This document shows, one piece after another, positions 1-7,204 of a stretch of DNA of 52,319 bases (the stretch's first letter is position 1; every line of letters starts with the position of its first letter). Location: the IMG/VR virus record IMGVR_UViG_3300007539_000027, positions 1 through 52,319 of that record. One strand, 5' to 3'. Both the position numbers and the translations under genes were made by a program. The stretch is from a virus. The notes under the pieces were generated by a model. It had not been told where the DNA came from. It did not search any database and saw only the letters and a list, made by a program, of their open reading frames with translations.

Positions 1-293
1 AGATCCTTCATCTTCTTATGAAGATCCTGTAGTTTCTCAGTCATGTCTGCAACGTGCTTCATTGCCGCTACAGCGACTTCATATGCTCTAGGGTGTCCAC
101 TCTCCTGAGCGACCTCTAAGGCACCTCTGACCGCCTCCTGACCCTGATCTATGAGGGTGTATAACTCACCCCTGGTATATTCATAGTCTTTCTGGCGATC
201 GTCATCAGTTTTCTCAACCTTTACTGGTGGTTTATCTACCACAGGTTCAGCACTGATATTGAGGATCTCCTCCATGTTCTCTTCTAGGCTCAT
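1..293 (-). CDS. 16: Small terminase subunit gp16 (partial, N-terminal part)
   Basis: The frame opens with ATG at 293 and runs off the left edge of the window, so only about 97 N-terminal residues are visible. In T4 the small terminase binds DNA and regulates the large terminase during head filling. The assignment rests mainly on position, directly after gp13, gp14 and gp15 as in T4. The visible part is acidic and charged at first, then helical, with a tyrosine-rich YEYTRGELY stretch and a lysine-rich helix at the window edge; this agrees with my memory of cyanophage gp16. Its start overlaps the gp15 stop in an ATGA tetranucleotide, implying translational coupling. The C-terminus lies outside the window. 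Confidence 0.8.
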   Translation of the reverse strand, partial: MSLEENMEEILNISAEPVVDKPPVKVEKTDDDRQKDYEYTRGELYTLIDQGQEAVRGALEVAQESGHPRAYEVAVAAMKHVADMTEKLQDLHKKMKD

Positions 294-1090
294 AAGAATT
301 CAATTCCTTCATTAAATCCAAAGTCATCTCCAGCATCAACCAGGGCATCATCATTGACATCAATGACACCATCTGAGTTGATATCTGTAACTGCTTTTGG
401 TGTGTATGTTCTTGTAATCGCTCTACGGTTGACAGATGTATCTCCAAGCGTCTCATGAATGATTGCTTTCTTAATAACATCTGAGGTGTTGTATGGACCG
501 TAGAGATATGTTTTCATTGTGAAGTTGAGAGTATAGACAATATATCTACGTTCGTAAAAACTATCATCCCACTCGTCTTCATAACTAATACCATTCAATA
601 CAATAGCAACATCTCTCTTCTCATTCATGTCTGGGATCATGTTGAGAGTGATGCTGAAAGATGGTTGGAAGTATGGTAAAATTTGCTCTGTAATTTGTAG
701 TGCATCATCCTGAGACTTTGCAATAACTCCCAATTGGAAACTTAAATTATAAGGAACAGGAACATATTGAACTCTGACTTCATCACCATTACCATCAATG
801 ATAGTTCTGTATTTTTGAATTGGTGATGTCTTACGGGTAGGATCGTAATCAATGCTCGTCATCTCAAAATAGAGACGTGGTAGAGTAATTGCTACTTTCC
901 TGTTCGTGTTGTTTTCTTCTAGACGAACAAGGAATTTCTGTTTAGGACCATATGCTAGGGGAACTTTCTGCTCCTCTAAAACAGTACCATCACTAGGATC
1001 TGTGCTCTTTAGTGTGATGTTATTAAACATCGTACCAAAAGCAACAATGTTCTTACGAACAATCTGATTGTAAAAATGTGATCCTAACAT
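290..1090 (-). CDS. 15: Proximal tail sheath stabilizer gp15
   Basis: 266 residues, close to the 272 of T4 gp15, which caps the tail tube and sheath and joins the tail to the neck. The N-terminus (SHFYNQIVRKN, then MFNNITLK) and the central segment with YDPTRKTSP resemble the T4-like family, and the gene sits between gp14 and gp16 as in T4. The start ATG overlaps the gp14 stop (TAATG) and its stop overlaps the gp16 start (ATGA). The odd part is the C-terminus: residues 236-247 have D, N, D, G, D and D at positions 1, 3, 5, 6, 9 and 12, a calcium-loop pattern of EF-hand or dockerin type, followed by an acidic tail ending FGFNEGIEFL. Calcium binding is inferred, not shown. Confidence 0.9.
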   Translation of the reverse strand: MLGSHFYNQIVRKNIVAFGTMFNNITLKSTDPSDGTVLEEQKVPLAYGPKQKFLVRLEENNTNRKVAITLPRLYFEMTSIDYDPTRKTSPIQKYRTIIDGNGDEVRVQYVPVPYNLSFQLGVIAKSQDDALQITEQILPYFQPSFSITLNMIPDMNEKRDVAIVLNGISYEDEWDDSFYERRYIVYTLNFTMKTYLYGPYNTSDVIKKAIIHETLGDTSVNRRAITRTYTPKAVTDINSDGVIDVNDDALVDAGDDFGFNEGIEFL

Positions 1091-2214
1091 TAGATGCTAC
1101 CTGTAAAATTACCAAACTCACCAAATGGATTAGTCTCAGACCAATCCACAATGTTATCAGCATCATCTTCGATCTGTCTATTCTGATCGTAGTTGCTGTT
1201 CACATTATTTAGAGTGTCAAATGTCTCTGGAGACCACTTAGCACCAGAAGTTAGACCAGTAATTACTTCAGCAGTAGTGAAGGTTCCTGTTCTGTTGATG
1301 ACTTGGAGAGATCTGGTTGTGCTATCCCAGGACTTGACTTCTGCTCTGTTATCTTTAGGTGAGTAGTCAATAGTAACAGTAGGAGCAGTTGTATACCCAG
1401 TGCCCCCACTAGTAATAGTGATGCCATTAACAATACCAGTCGAACTAACTGTTGCAGTTGCTGTTGCACCTGTACCACCTCCTCCAGAAATAGTTACCGA
1501 TGGTGGTGTTGCTTGCTTGTAGTGCGATCCACCGTCAGTAATAGTTATGCTGGTAACAGCATCTCCTGTAATAGTAGATGTTGCTTTTGCTAGGAACTCG
1601 TCACCAACAATCTCCTCACCTACAGTAAAGTCTCCTGTTCCACCAGGATCCATAAAGAGTTTGATGGCATTGTCGAATAGTTGTTCCACTGCATCGATCT
1701 CTGCAACACCAGTATCAAAGTCGTCCTGACCGAATTCATAGATTTCAGCGGTAATGGCATAGAATTGGATCTTGCCAAACTGGAAGAATGGTTCTTCCTT
1801 ACCGACAAATTTGATCTCGTAAATATCTGTTGTAAGTGGGAAGTATAGAAGATCTCCTTCATTGGGTCTACTATCCAATGTCAGGGTGGGATTATACTGT
1901 GCTACAGCTTCATCCCATCTTCTACTAGAAACACGGAAGATAATTTCGTCTGTAATCCTTAGACCGAACTTGGAGATGAACTCTGAGTTGTCACCAAAAC
2001 CCGTGACGTTCTGCAACAGCATTTCAATCTGGAATTGTTCCTGATACTTCGAGTATCTAACTTCTTCCAGAGTGCTGTCTTGTAGAACTATCCTAGGGAT
2101 ATAGTATACGTCTGAACCAAACAATTTGATTTGCTCATCCACAAGATCCTGAATGAGACCTTGTTCGCCACTGTAACCTTGGTAGTAAGTTGGAAAGTAG
2201 GGACTGGTAGGCAT
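1090..2214 (-). CDS. 14: Neck protein gp14 with inserted Gly-rich beta repeat
   Basis: 374 residues, compared with 256 in T4 gp14, a neck protein that joins the filled head to the tail. The first 185 or so residues (SPYFPTYYQGYSGEQ onward) and the final WSETNPFGEF segment look like ordinary T4-like gp14. Between them, about residues 190-325 is an insertion that accounts for the extra length. It contains FTVGEEIVG and FTTAEVITG half-repeats and one GxGY repeat (GGSHYKQATPPSVTISGGG, then TSGGTGYTTAPTVTI) of the kind found in the large tail proteins of this phage. The start ATG lies one base after the gp13 stop, and the stop overlaps the gp15 start. Confidence 0.9.
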   Translation of the reverse strand: MPTSPYFPTYYQGYSGEQGLIQDLVDEQIKLFGSDVYYIPRIVLQDSTLEEVRYSKYQEQFQIEMLLQNVTGFGDNSEFISKFGLRITDEIIFRVSSRRWDEAVAQYNPTLTLDSRPNEGDLLYFPLTTDIYEIKFVGKEEPFFQFGKIQFYAITAEIYEFGQDDFDTGVAEIDAVEQLFDNAIKLFMDPGGTGDFTVGEEIVGDEFLAKATSTITGDAVTSITITDGGSHYKQATPPSVTISGGGGTGATATATVSSTGIVNGITITSGGTGYTTAPTVTIDYSPKDNRAEVKSWDSTTRSLQVINRTGTFTTAEVITGLTSGAKWSPETFDTLNNVNSNYDQNRQIEDDADNIVDWSETNPFGEFGNFTGSI

Positions 2215-2215
2215 C

Positions 2216-3016
2216 TTATCCGATCATATCCATTGGTGGGATTGCATACTTGCTGAGAACTTCGCTTTCGATTTTCTCAATTTCTGCTAGTGCGTCTGTG
2301 TAGATCTCTCTGCCGTTGAGAGTAACACCGCCAGGTAACTGGACGTTGTTATATTTGATCAAGTTCATACCCCACATCTTTTTCATGAGTGCGGTAGCAT
2401 ACTTCTTGACAAACATATCATTGTACATCTCAGTAGCATCTGTAGGATCGATAAGACGATGACACTCAATCAGGATGTTAGATCCTTCTTTGAGGAAGTC
2501 TTTATCAAGATCCATATAGAGACGATCACGACGCATGGTGTATCTGAACTGCTGGAATGATCCATTATTCAGGACCATATCCAGTGTCTCTAGATACTGC
2601 TTGTTTATAAAGTAGTTGAGGATATCAAGTGATCCGAATGCATAGAGATCATTCAGGAACAATTGATACTCAACGCCAAATAGATTAGAACGGATTGAAT
2701 TACTGACTAGACCAAATACTCTAGTGATACCGACTACGTGGTCTGGAACTGGAATATAATTAGTTGTCTCTTTCCAGTCGGTTGTACCACTAGTTGTTGT
2801 TACACTAGCAGCAAACCTTGTCTTATCGTCAGCAGTGATTTCATGGAATAGATATGCACGCTCCATACCATTGTAACAGTTCTCTTGGAAGAACTGAATG
2901 GTATCGTCAATAACATTGTTTACCTGTTCGTCGTCAATATTAACTTGGAGGACAGGCTCACCAAGCTGTCTCTTACAATATGTGATGAGTTCAGCTCTTG
3001 AATTTGGAGATGCCAT
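2216..3016 (-). CDS. 13: Neck protein gp13
   Basis: 266 residues; T4 gp13 has 309. It works with gp14 to form the neck that caps the filled head and receives the tail. The start MASPNSRAELITYCKRQLG is typical of the T4-like family, followed by an N-terminal acidic helix (VIDDTIQFFQENCYNG). I chose ATG at 3016; an in-frame TTG at 3025 would add three residues but lies in the U-run of the hairpin just upstream. No clear Shine-Dalgarno precedes the start. It is the first gene of the gp13-14-15-16 run, behind a late-type promoter box and an intrinsic-terminator-like hairpin. Confidence 0.9.
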   Translation of the reverse strand: MASPNSRAELITYCKRQLGEPVLQVNIDDEQVNNVIDDTIQFFQENCYNGMERAYLFHEITADDKTRFAASVTTTSGTTDWKETTNYIPVPDHVVGITRVFGLVSNSIRSNLFGVEYQLFLNDLYAFGSLDILNYFINKQYLETLDMVLNNGSFQQFRYTMRRDRLYMDLDKDFLKEGSNILIECHRLIDPTDATEMYNDMFVKKYATALMKKMWGMNLIKYNNVQLPGGVTLNGREIYTDALAEIEKIESEVLSKYAIPPMDMIG

Positions 3017-3023
3017 TACACAC

Positions 3024-3061
3024 AAAAAATCCCTTCTTACCTATTTAGGAAGAAGGGATTT
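3024..3061 (-). terminator. Intrinsic terminator-like hairpin ahead of gp13
   Basis: On the plus strand 3027-3038 (AAATCCCTTCTT) is the exact complement of 3050-3061, and the inner triplets CCT (3040-3042) and AGG (3047-3049) also pair. Read on the minus strand the stem is followed by six T residues (3029-3024). It lies just after the 64-residue gene and ends only 7 bases before the gp13 ATG, so it could stop the upstream unit or attenuate gp13. Confidence 0.8.
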
Positions 3062-3063
3062 AG

Positions 3064-3070
3064 TATTTAT
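3064..3070 (-). promoter_or_regulatory. Late-type -10 box ATAAATA upstream of gp13
   Basis: Minus-strand ATAAATA, one base short of the T4 late consensus TATAAATA, overlapping the stop codon of the 64-residue gene and about 48 bases before the gp13 ATG. The hairpin at 3027-3061 would lie in the leader of any transcript started here. Assignment is by motif and position only. Confidence 0.5.
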
Positions 3071-3261
3071 TCTTCTGAGGTTACTGGTTCTGCTTCTGGT
3101 GCTGCACCTTCGCCTTCTAGAAGTCCGAGAGTTTCGAGACCACCTTGGAGTTTAATTCTGTATTCTTTTGCTTTAGTTAGGTTTGTTTCCAGTTCGCTGA
3201 TTTGTTTATCAGTTTCAGCAATCTGATCTTCGAAGTTCTTTTTTAGTGTTGCGGGATCCAT
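3067..3261 (-). CDS. Small coiled-coil protein, unknown function
   Basis: 64 residues from ATG at 3261. Residues 1-45 are predicted by eye to be one amphipathic helix (LKKNFEDQIAETDKQISELE, then a lysine-rich continuation), and the tail is Ala-, Pro- and Glu-rich and acidic. This suggests a small coiled-coil oligomer. A late-type ATAAATA box (3290-3296) precedes it and an intrinsic-terminator-like hairpin follows it, so it may be transcribed as its own unit as well as by read-through. It stands immediately before the neck genes, but no function can be assigned from sequence. A similar small protein is, from memory, common near gp13 in cyanomyoviruses. Confidence 0.75.
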   Translation of the reverse strand: MDPATLKKNFEDQIAETDKQISELETNLTKAKEYRIKLQGGLETLGLLEGEGAAPEAEPVTSEE

Positions 3262-3289
3262 AGTTATCAGTGCAAATGATATGTGATTA

Positions 3290-3296
3290 TATTTAT
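3290..3296 (-). promoter_or_regulatory. Late-type -10 box ATAAATA
   Basis: Minus-strand ATAAATA in the context AATAATAAATATAATC, 29 bases before the ATG at 3261. It overlaps the end of the preceding gene. It resembles the T4 late element TATAAATA, recognised in T4 by gp55-type sigma. Confidence 0.55.
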
Positions 3297-4009
3297 TATC
3301 TCAAGAAAGCGTTGAATGTCAATCTATTGGTGTGCCAACCCTCCTTAGAAAAATAAGGACTATGCCACAATGCACCTTCATAGAATATAATGCTGTTGAA
3401 TTCATGTGGTTCAATGTGATATCTTTCCCACTCTTTTAATTTTACGTTAGCAGGATCGAAGGAAGTCATTGCTTGCACTTTGTTTGCAATTCTTTCTGTT
3501 CTGTAATTCCTTTCGGCAGTTACATACTCTTCCCCAGTTTCTTTAATGCGCCAGAATGCAGTTCCATTTGGTATCTCGTGATCATAGTCATCATCTTCAT
3601 TGAATGACAATACAGAAGCATATCTAACGTAGTCTGAGTGTGGATACAAACTCATAAACCTTACTTTATCCTGAGGATCATACATTTGCAAAGTAAAATT
3701 GCTTTGCTCTGGATGTCTCAGTAGATCATCACTAGCAGTGAAGTAATGCTTACAGGCAAATCTCACAGGAGAATACAATTGATTTCTATAGTTTCCAATC
3801 TGGTGAAGATATCCAGGTAGATTGGTAACTTGTCCTTTTGTGGTGTCAACATAGTCTACAGACTTAGCAAACAACTTAAGTTGTTCTGGGTTTACAAACC
3901 AATTCTTAATAATGACAAGTTTGTTCTTAAAATTGCCAATATGTTTTTCTTCAACCTCCCAGTGTTGAGGGTGGTTTACCTCAAATAATTGAGGATCAAT
4001 TACTTTCAT
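3296..4009 (-). CDS. 2OG-Fe(II) oxygenase-like protein (DUF6445-like)
   Basis: 237 residues from ATG at 4009; a GTG at 4012 is one codon upstream. The C-terminal half has the layout of a double-stranded beta-helix dioxygenase: PHSD with H124 and D126 as candidate first iron ligands, an NGTAFW segment followed by KETG at about 148-158, H216 (LWHSPYF) as the distal ligand and R229 (NRLTFN) as a candidate 2-oxoglutarate anchor. The NGTAFW and KETG spacing resembles DUF6445 proteins. The substrate is unknown. Its start overlaps the end of the upstream gene by 14 bases, so it belongs to the cassette with the second oxygenase and the U32-methyltransferase fusion. I am fairly sure of the fold, not of activity. 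Confidence 0.75.
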   Translation of the reverse strand: MKVIDPQLFEVNHPQHWEVEEKHIGNFKNKLVIIKNWFVNPEQLKLFAKSVDYVDTTKGQVTNLPGYLHQIGNYRNQLYSPVRFACKHYFTASDDLLRHPEQSNFTLQMYDPQDKVRFMSLYPHSDYVRYASVLSFNEDDDYDHEIPNGTAFWRIKETGEEYVTAERNYRTERIANKVQAMTSFDPANVKLKEWERYHIEPHEFNSIIFYEGALWHSPYFSKEGWHTNRLTFNAFLR

Positions 4010-4712
4010 CACAAACTCCTATCTTAATTCTGTATGGTCCTGTAGTAACAATGTCGGGACAAGCATTCATAGCTAGCGTAATTCTTTCTTCGCTATAGTC
4101 ATTCTTTACCTGATTGAACCCATGGTATAAACCAGATTGCCAAATAAGTAAAGTTCCTTCTTGTGCATTAGTTGCAATAGTTGGAACTGTGTATGGTGTA
4201 TGATTTTCTGTGTTAATAGAAAATGCTGGATGTGTACCATTGGGTCTGAATGGATTGCAAAATTGTAAGGGAGTATGTTCCTCTTTAAAATTTACAAAAT
4301 AATTACAAGCAAGAATACAATTACCATGGAAGTGTTGGTCTAACCAATTTCCTTTTCGTGTAACGTTAATCCAACTATTTGTAATTAACATCTCATTATA
4401 TTCTGCTTTACCAAAGGTGTCAACAAAGAAAGAGTTTAAACATGTTTTGGTAAACAACTCAAAGTCTCTAATAGCTTCTTGAAATTCTGGTTCTTTTACA
4501 TTTCTAAAAATGTCTTGATCATATGAATTAAAGAAGTGTTGGATGCCACCTTGATCTTCTGGCATCTCATACTTAGTGTCACTATATTTTTGGATAATTT
4601 CGTATACTACCTTTTTCCATTCTTTATGGTGTGGATATTCGTAGAGACCTATTGGTACTACGAATAGATCCATAATTTGAGACTTGATTTTTTCCGCTGA
4701 TTTAATCTTCAT
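3996..4712 (-). CDS. Putative 2OG-Fe(II) oxygenase (TIGR02466-like)
   Basis: I take ATG at 4712 (238 residues): it overlaps the upstream stop by 11 bases, whereas an earlier in-frame start at 4775 would bury over 60 bases in that gene. ATG at 4673 is the other candidate. The motif order fits the putative 2OG-Fe(II) oxygenase family TIGR02466: NSWINVTRKGNW, then H127 and H129 in DQHFHGN, a LACNYFV strand, EGTLLIWQSGLYHGF with H197, and EERITLAMN with R210. These would bind iron (H127, H129 or a neighbour, H197) and 2-oxoglutarate (R210). The substrate is unknown. A second, unrelated-looking oxygenase-like gene follows directly, which suggests a shared pathway. Confidence 0.78.
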   Translation of the reverse strand: MKIKSAEKIKSQIMDLFVVPIGLYEYPHHKEWKKVVYEIIQKYSDTKYEMPEDQGGIQHFFNSYDQDIFRNVKEPEFQEAIRDFELFTKTCLNSFFVDTFGKAEYNEMLITNSWINVTRKGNWLDQHFHGNCILACNYFVNFKEEHTPLQFCNPFRPNGTHPAFSINTENHTPYTVPTIATNAQEGTLLIWQSGLYHGFNQVKNDYSEERITLAMNACPDIVTTGPYRIKIGVCDESN

Positions 4713-6432
4713 TTGTTTTTTCAAGAACCATGATATAAACACCATTCCACCAATGGTGTGGATTTTCAATGACACCGCTTAGAAGTTTACGTTCGAAGTA
4801 AACATCCAACTTGTTCTCTGATACAAACTGAATAGCACTTTCGACAACACCATCAAAGTTAGCATCATCAATAACTAGAATAAACTTGTCTGCCAAGAAA
4901 GGAAGTACATGATTTAGATTATTGAGTTGCTCAACATAATCATGGTTAGCATCATAGAAAATGACATTGGGTTTCTTACCTTCAAAATCTTCTTCTTTAA
5001 GATCCTTAATCGATGTGCCAATGAACGTGGTTTCTCCATTCTCATACTTATCAAAGTTAACTTTGAATTCTTCTAGAGGATTGCCACATTCTGTCCAGTA
5101 CACATTTTTAGTCATTGGTTGACAGTTTGGTTCTGAAAAATTATCTACACCAAAACAAGGGATATTATTATCCATGATAGCAGCAAAGAATGTACTGCCC
5201 ATGTAAGTGCCTAGTTCTAGATAGACAGAATTATCATAAGAACAAAGATTATTAAGAAGGTGTCTTACTCTAGGAGAACTCAAACCTCGTGCAGAATATA
5301 CCTCTGGTCTAAACTTAGATTTATTTTTCAGAGCATCATCAATCGCATCCATAGAACGCTGAGTATACTCTTCAATGTTATCTGTTTCTCCTTTTTTCTT
5401 GAGGGAAGAATCTACTACTGCTTCACAATAGTGACAATCCCAACAATCAAACTTACATGTTTTGATCTTTTCTCTCCAGAGATTGATGGGAGCATCTTTG
5501 ACCTCTAGGTCATCCATATAATCGTCAAACTCTGGGAACAAAAGATCTTCTTTTCTTGCCCAACGTTCAATGATATCCATGCTTTCTTTCAAACGCATAG
5601 AGTTTTCTCTGCCATGCATTTTGAAAACATCAATACCTAGATCAAGAAACTCTTCCCAATCTTCACGCCACGGTGGCAAGTTTGCAGACTTTAGAGCAGA
5701 AGCATTATCTTCAATGTCCCACTTAGAACAAGAATTTGTACTAATGGGATCCATGAAGTATTGTGGTGCCTGATTTCCTCTGGTGTTATTGAAATGGTAG
5801 TGCTCATCCATCATAGAGCAACCACCCCAACATCCTTCATTTGCAAGGATAGATAGCTCTACTGGTTTACCAATCTCGGCACAGTATTCTTTTGCTCTCT
5901 TGATCTCCAGAAGCGCATTTCTATCTCGCATCAGATCTCTATCCAGATTGATGTAATGGAACCCCGCCTTAGCGAGAGATACAATCTCATTTGCTTTGGT
6001 TACGTTTCTGAGAATTGTGTTCTTGATTTTCAGTTCTGGGAATTCTTTTTGCAAGATGCCAGTAGCAACCCAACTGGTGTGTGGAATTGTAGCAATCTTC
6101 ACTCCCATTTCATAGACAGCACGGAAGTTGTGTACGAACAAATCCAGTGTCTCTAGGTCAGGGCGAACGTAAATGTTATTGAACGTTGCTGACAGAGGCA
6201 ACTCTGCTTCTCTGGCGATTACAATTGCATTGTAGAGTAGTTGCCTGGTGTCTCCATTGAAAACGTCACCCATTGCATCTTGCTCAAATGGGGGCATTCT
6301 ACAGGTAAAATACAGGTCTTTAACAAAACCTCTATATTTCATCAACCAAGGAATGACAACAGAATCTACAAAGATTTTATCAAGCTTGGGATTTATTGGG
6401 AGACTGAATACGGAGTTTTTCACTTGTGACAT
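4702..6432 (-). CDS. U32-like Cys-rich barrel fused to class I methyltransferase
   Basis: 576 residues in two parts. Residues 1-345 resemble a TIM-barrel of the peptidase U32/UbiU-UbiV type: LPLSATFNNIYVR, then a NEGCWGGC segment with C201 and C205, then C235, and a cluster C326, C330, C333, C336 that could complete an iron-sulfur site. Residues 375-570 form a class I SAM-dependent methyltransferase of the Methyltransf_24 type: motif I at 406-414 (ELGTYMGST), an acidic D430 after the next strand, and FYDANHDYV and VIDDANF further on. The start ATG at 6432 has an AGGT ribosome-binding site but lies 53 bases inside the upstream gene. Substrate unknown; the two oxygenase-like genes follow in the same run. 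Confidence 0.75.
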   Translation of the reverse strand: MSQVKNSVFSLPINPKLDKIFVDSVVIPWLMKYRGFVKDLYFTCRMPPFEQDAMGDVFNGDTRQLLYNAIVIAREAELPLSATFNNIYVRPDLETLDLFVHNFRAVYEMGVKIATIPHTSWVATGILQKEFPELKIKNTILRNVTKANEIVSLAKAGFHYINLDRDLMRDRNALLEIKRAKEYCAEIGKPVELSILANEGCWGGCSMMDEHYHFNNTRGNQAPQYFMDPISTNSCSKWDIEDNASALKSANLPPWREDWEEFLDLGIDVFKMHGRENSMRLKESMDIIERWARKEDLLFPEFDDYMDDLEVKDAPINLWREKIKTCKFDCWDCHYCEAVVDSSLKKKGETDNIEEYTQRSMDAIDDALKNKSKFRPEVYSARGLSSPRVRHLLNNLCSYDNSVYLELGTYMGSTFFAAIMDNNIPCFGVDNFSEPNCQPMTKNVYWTECGNPLEEFKVNFDKYENGETTFIGTSIKDLKEEDFEGKKPNVIFYDANHDYVEQLNNLNHVLPFLADKFILVIDDANFDGVVESAIQFVSENKLDVYFERKLLSGVIENPHHWWNGVYIMVLEKTNED

Positions 6433-7204
6433 TTTTTACCTCAGGAAGTTTTAATGGTTCGTTTGATAGTTGTTCTCCTAGAAGAGTTGGAAGTGCGACA
6501 TCATCATATGCTCCTTCCATAATTTTTCTCACTTCAGGAAGCATACGTTGCTGCATTTTTTCAATGCCTGCAGTCAATAGTGTAGCATGTTCCACAGCAC
6601 CACGGATAGCAGAAATCTGATCTTCCTTGGGCATGTTAAGAATGGAATCTAGATTACCACTACCTAGTCTTCCAATAGCATGTACATCAACAGCAGCTTG
6701 TTTTGCCATTCTAGCAATCCAATACTGCCTGTCTTCATGTTCCTGGGTCAGTCGATAGTATTCCATATCGACACCTTCATCCATATGTTCACGAACGATG
6801 TCACAAAACTCAGAGATTTCTCTTTCTACTGTGACAAATTTTCTTTCGTAAACAGTGAGATCATAATTTTTTCTTTCCAGTTCAATCTCTAGTCTTTCAA
6901 TCTCCAGGTCATCTGGATTTTCGAGAGACTTTTCAAGCTTCAGAGATCTTTCTAGTCTTTTCTTATCATTCAAGCACAGTTTGTATTTGTAATGAAGTTC
7001 GACATCAACTTGATGTCTTGTTTCCAGTTCAAGCAACGCCTGTTGAACTTTTTTGTACGGCGTTACTTGGGATCCAACAACAAACGTGTTATTCTGATAG
7101 CGTGTTTGTCCTTGCTGCAGGTGAATAGCAGCTTGGATAATTTGATCGTTTGAAATATTATCTTTGGTTAGTGCTACTAGTTCACTAGAATCCGAAGGTT
7201 CCAT
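6380..7204 (-). CDS. Coiled-coil protein of unknown function
   Basis: 274 residues that I do not recognise. Residues 45-165 are strongly helical and charged (KKRLERSLKLEKSLENPDDL, then an ERLEIELERKNYDL stretch), consistent with a long coiled coil or helical hairpin. An aromatic segment (EYYRLTQEHEDRQYW) and a MAKQAAVDVHAIGRLG stretch follow, then a helical C-terminal third. The start overlaps the upstream stop by 20 bases, and the 3' end overlaps the next gene by 53 bases, which is long for this genome. It lies between the fibre-assembly-like gene and the modification cassette, so it may act with either. No enzymatic motif or membrane segment is seen. Confidence 0.75.
   Translation of the reverse strand: MEPSDSSELVALTKDNISNDQIIQAAIHLQQGQTRYQNNTFVVGSQVTPYKKVQQALLELETRHQVDVELHYKYKLCLNDKKRLERSLKLEKSLENPDDLEIERLEIELERKNYDLTVYERKFVTVEREISEFCDIVREHMDEGVDMEYYRLTQEHEDRQYWIARMAKQAAVDVHAIGRLGSGNLDSILNMPKEDQISAIRGAVEHATLLTAGIEKMQQRMLPEVRKIMEGAYDDVALPTLLGEQLSNEPLKLPEVKNVTSEKLRIQSPNKSQA

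Noticed and set aside
2216-3025. Longer gp13 start (TTG at 3025)
   Set aside because: It lies in the hairpin's U-run; ATG at 3016 gives the family-like N-terminus.
5420-5460. Radical SAM assignment from a C-x3-C-x2-C motif (C326, C330, C333)
   Set aside because: The motif is at the C-terminal end of the barrel half rather than near its N-terminus, and other cysteines fit a U32-type site better.
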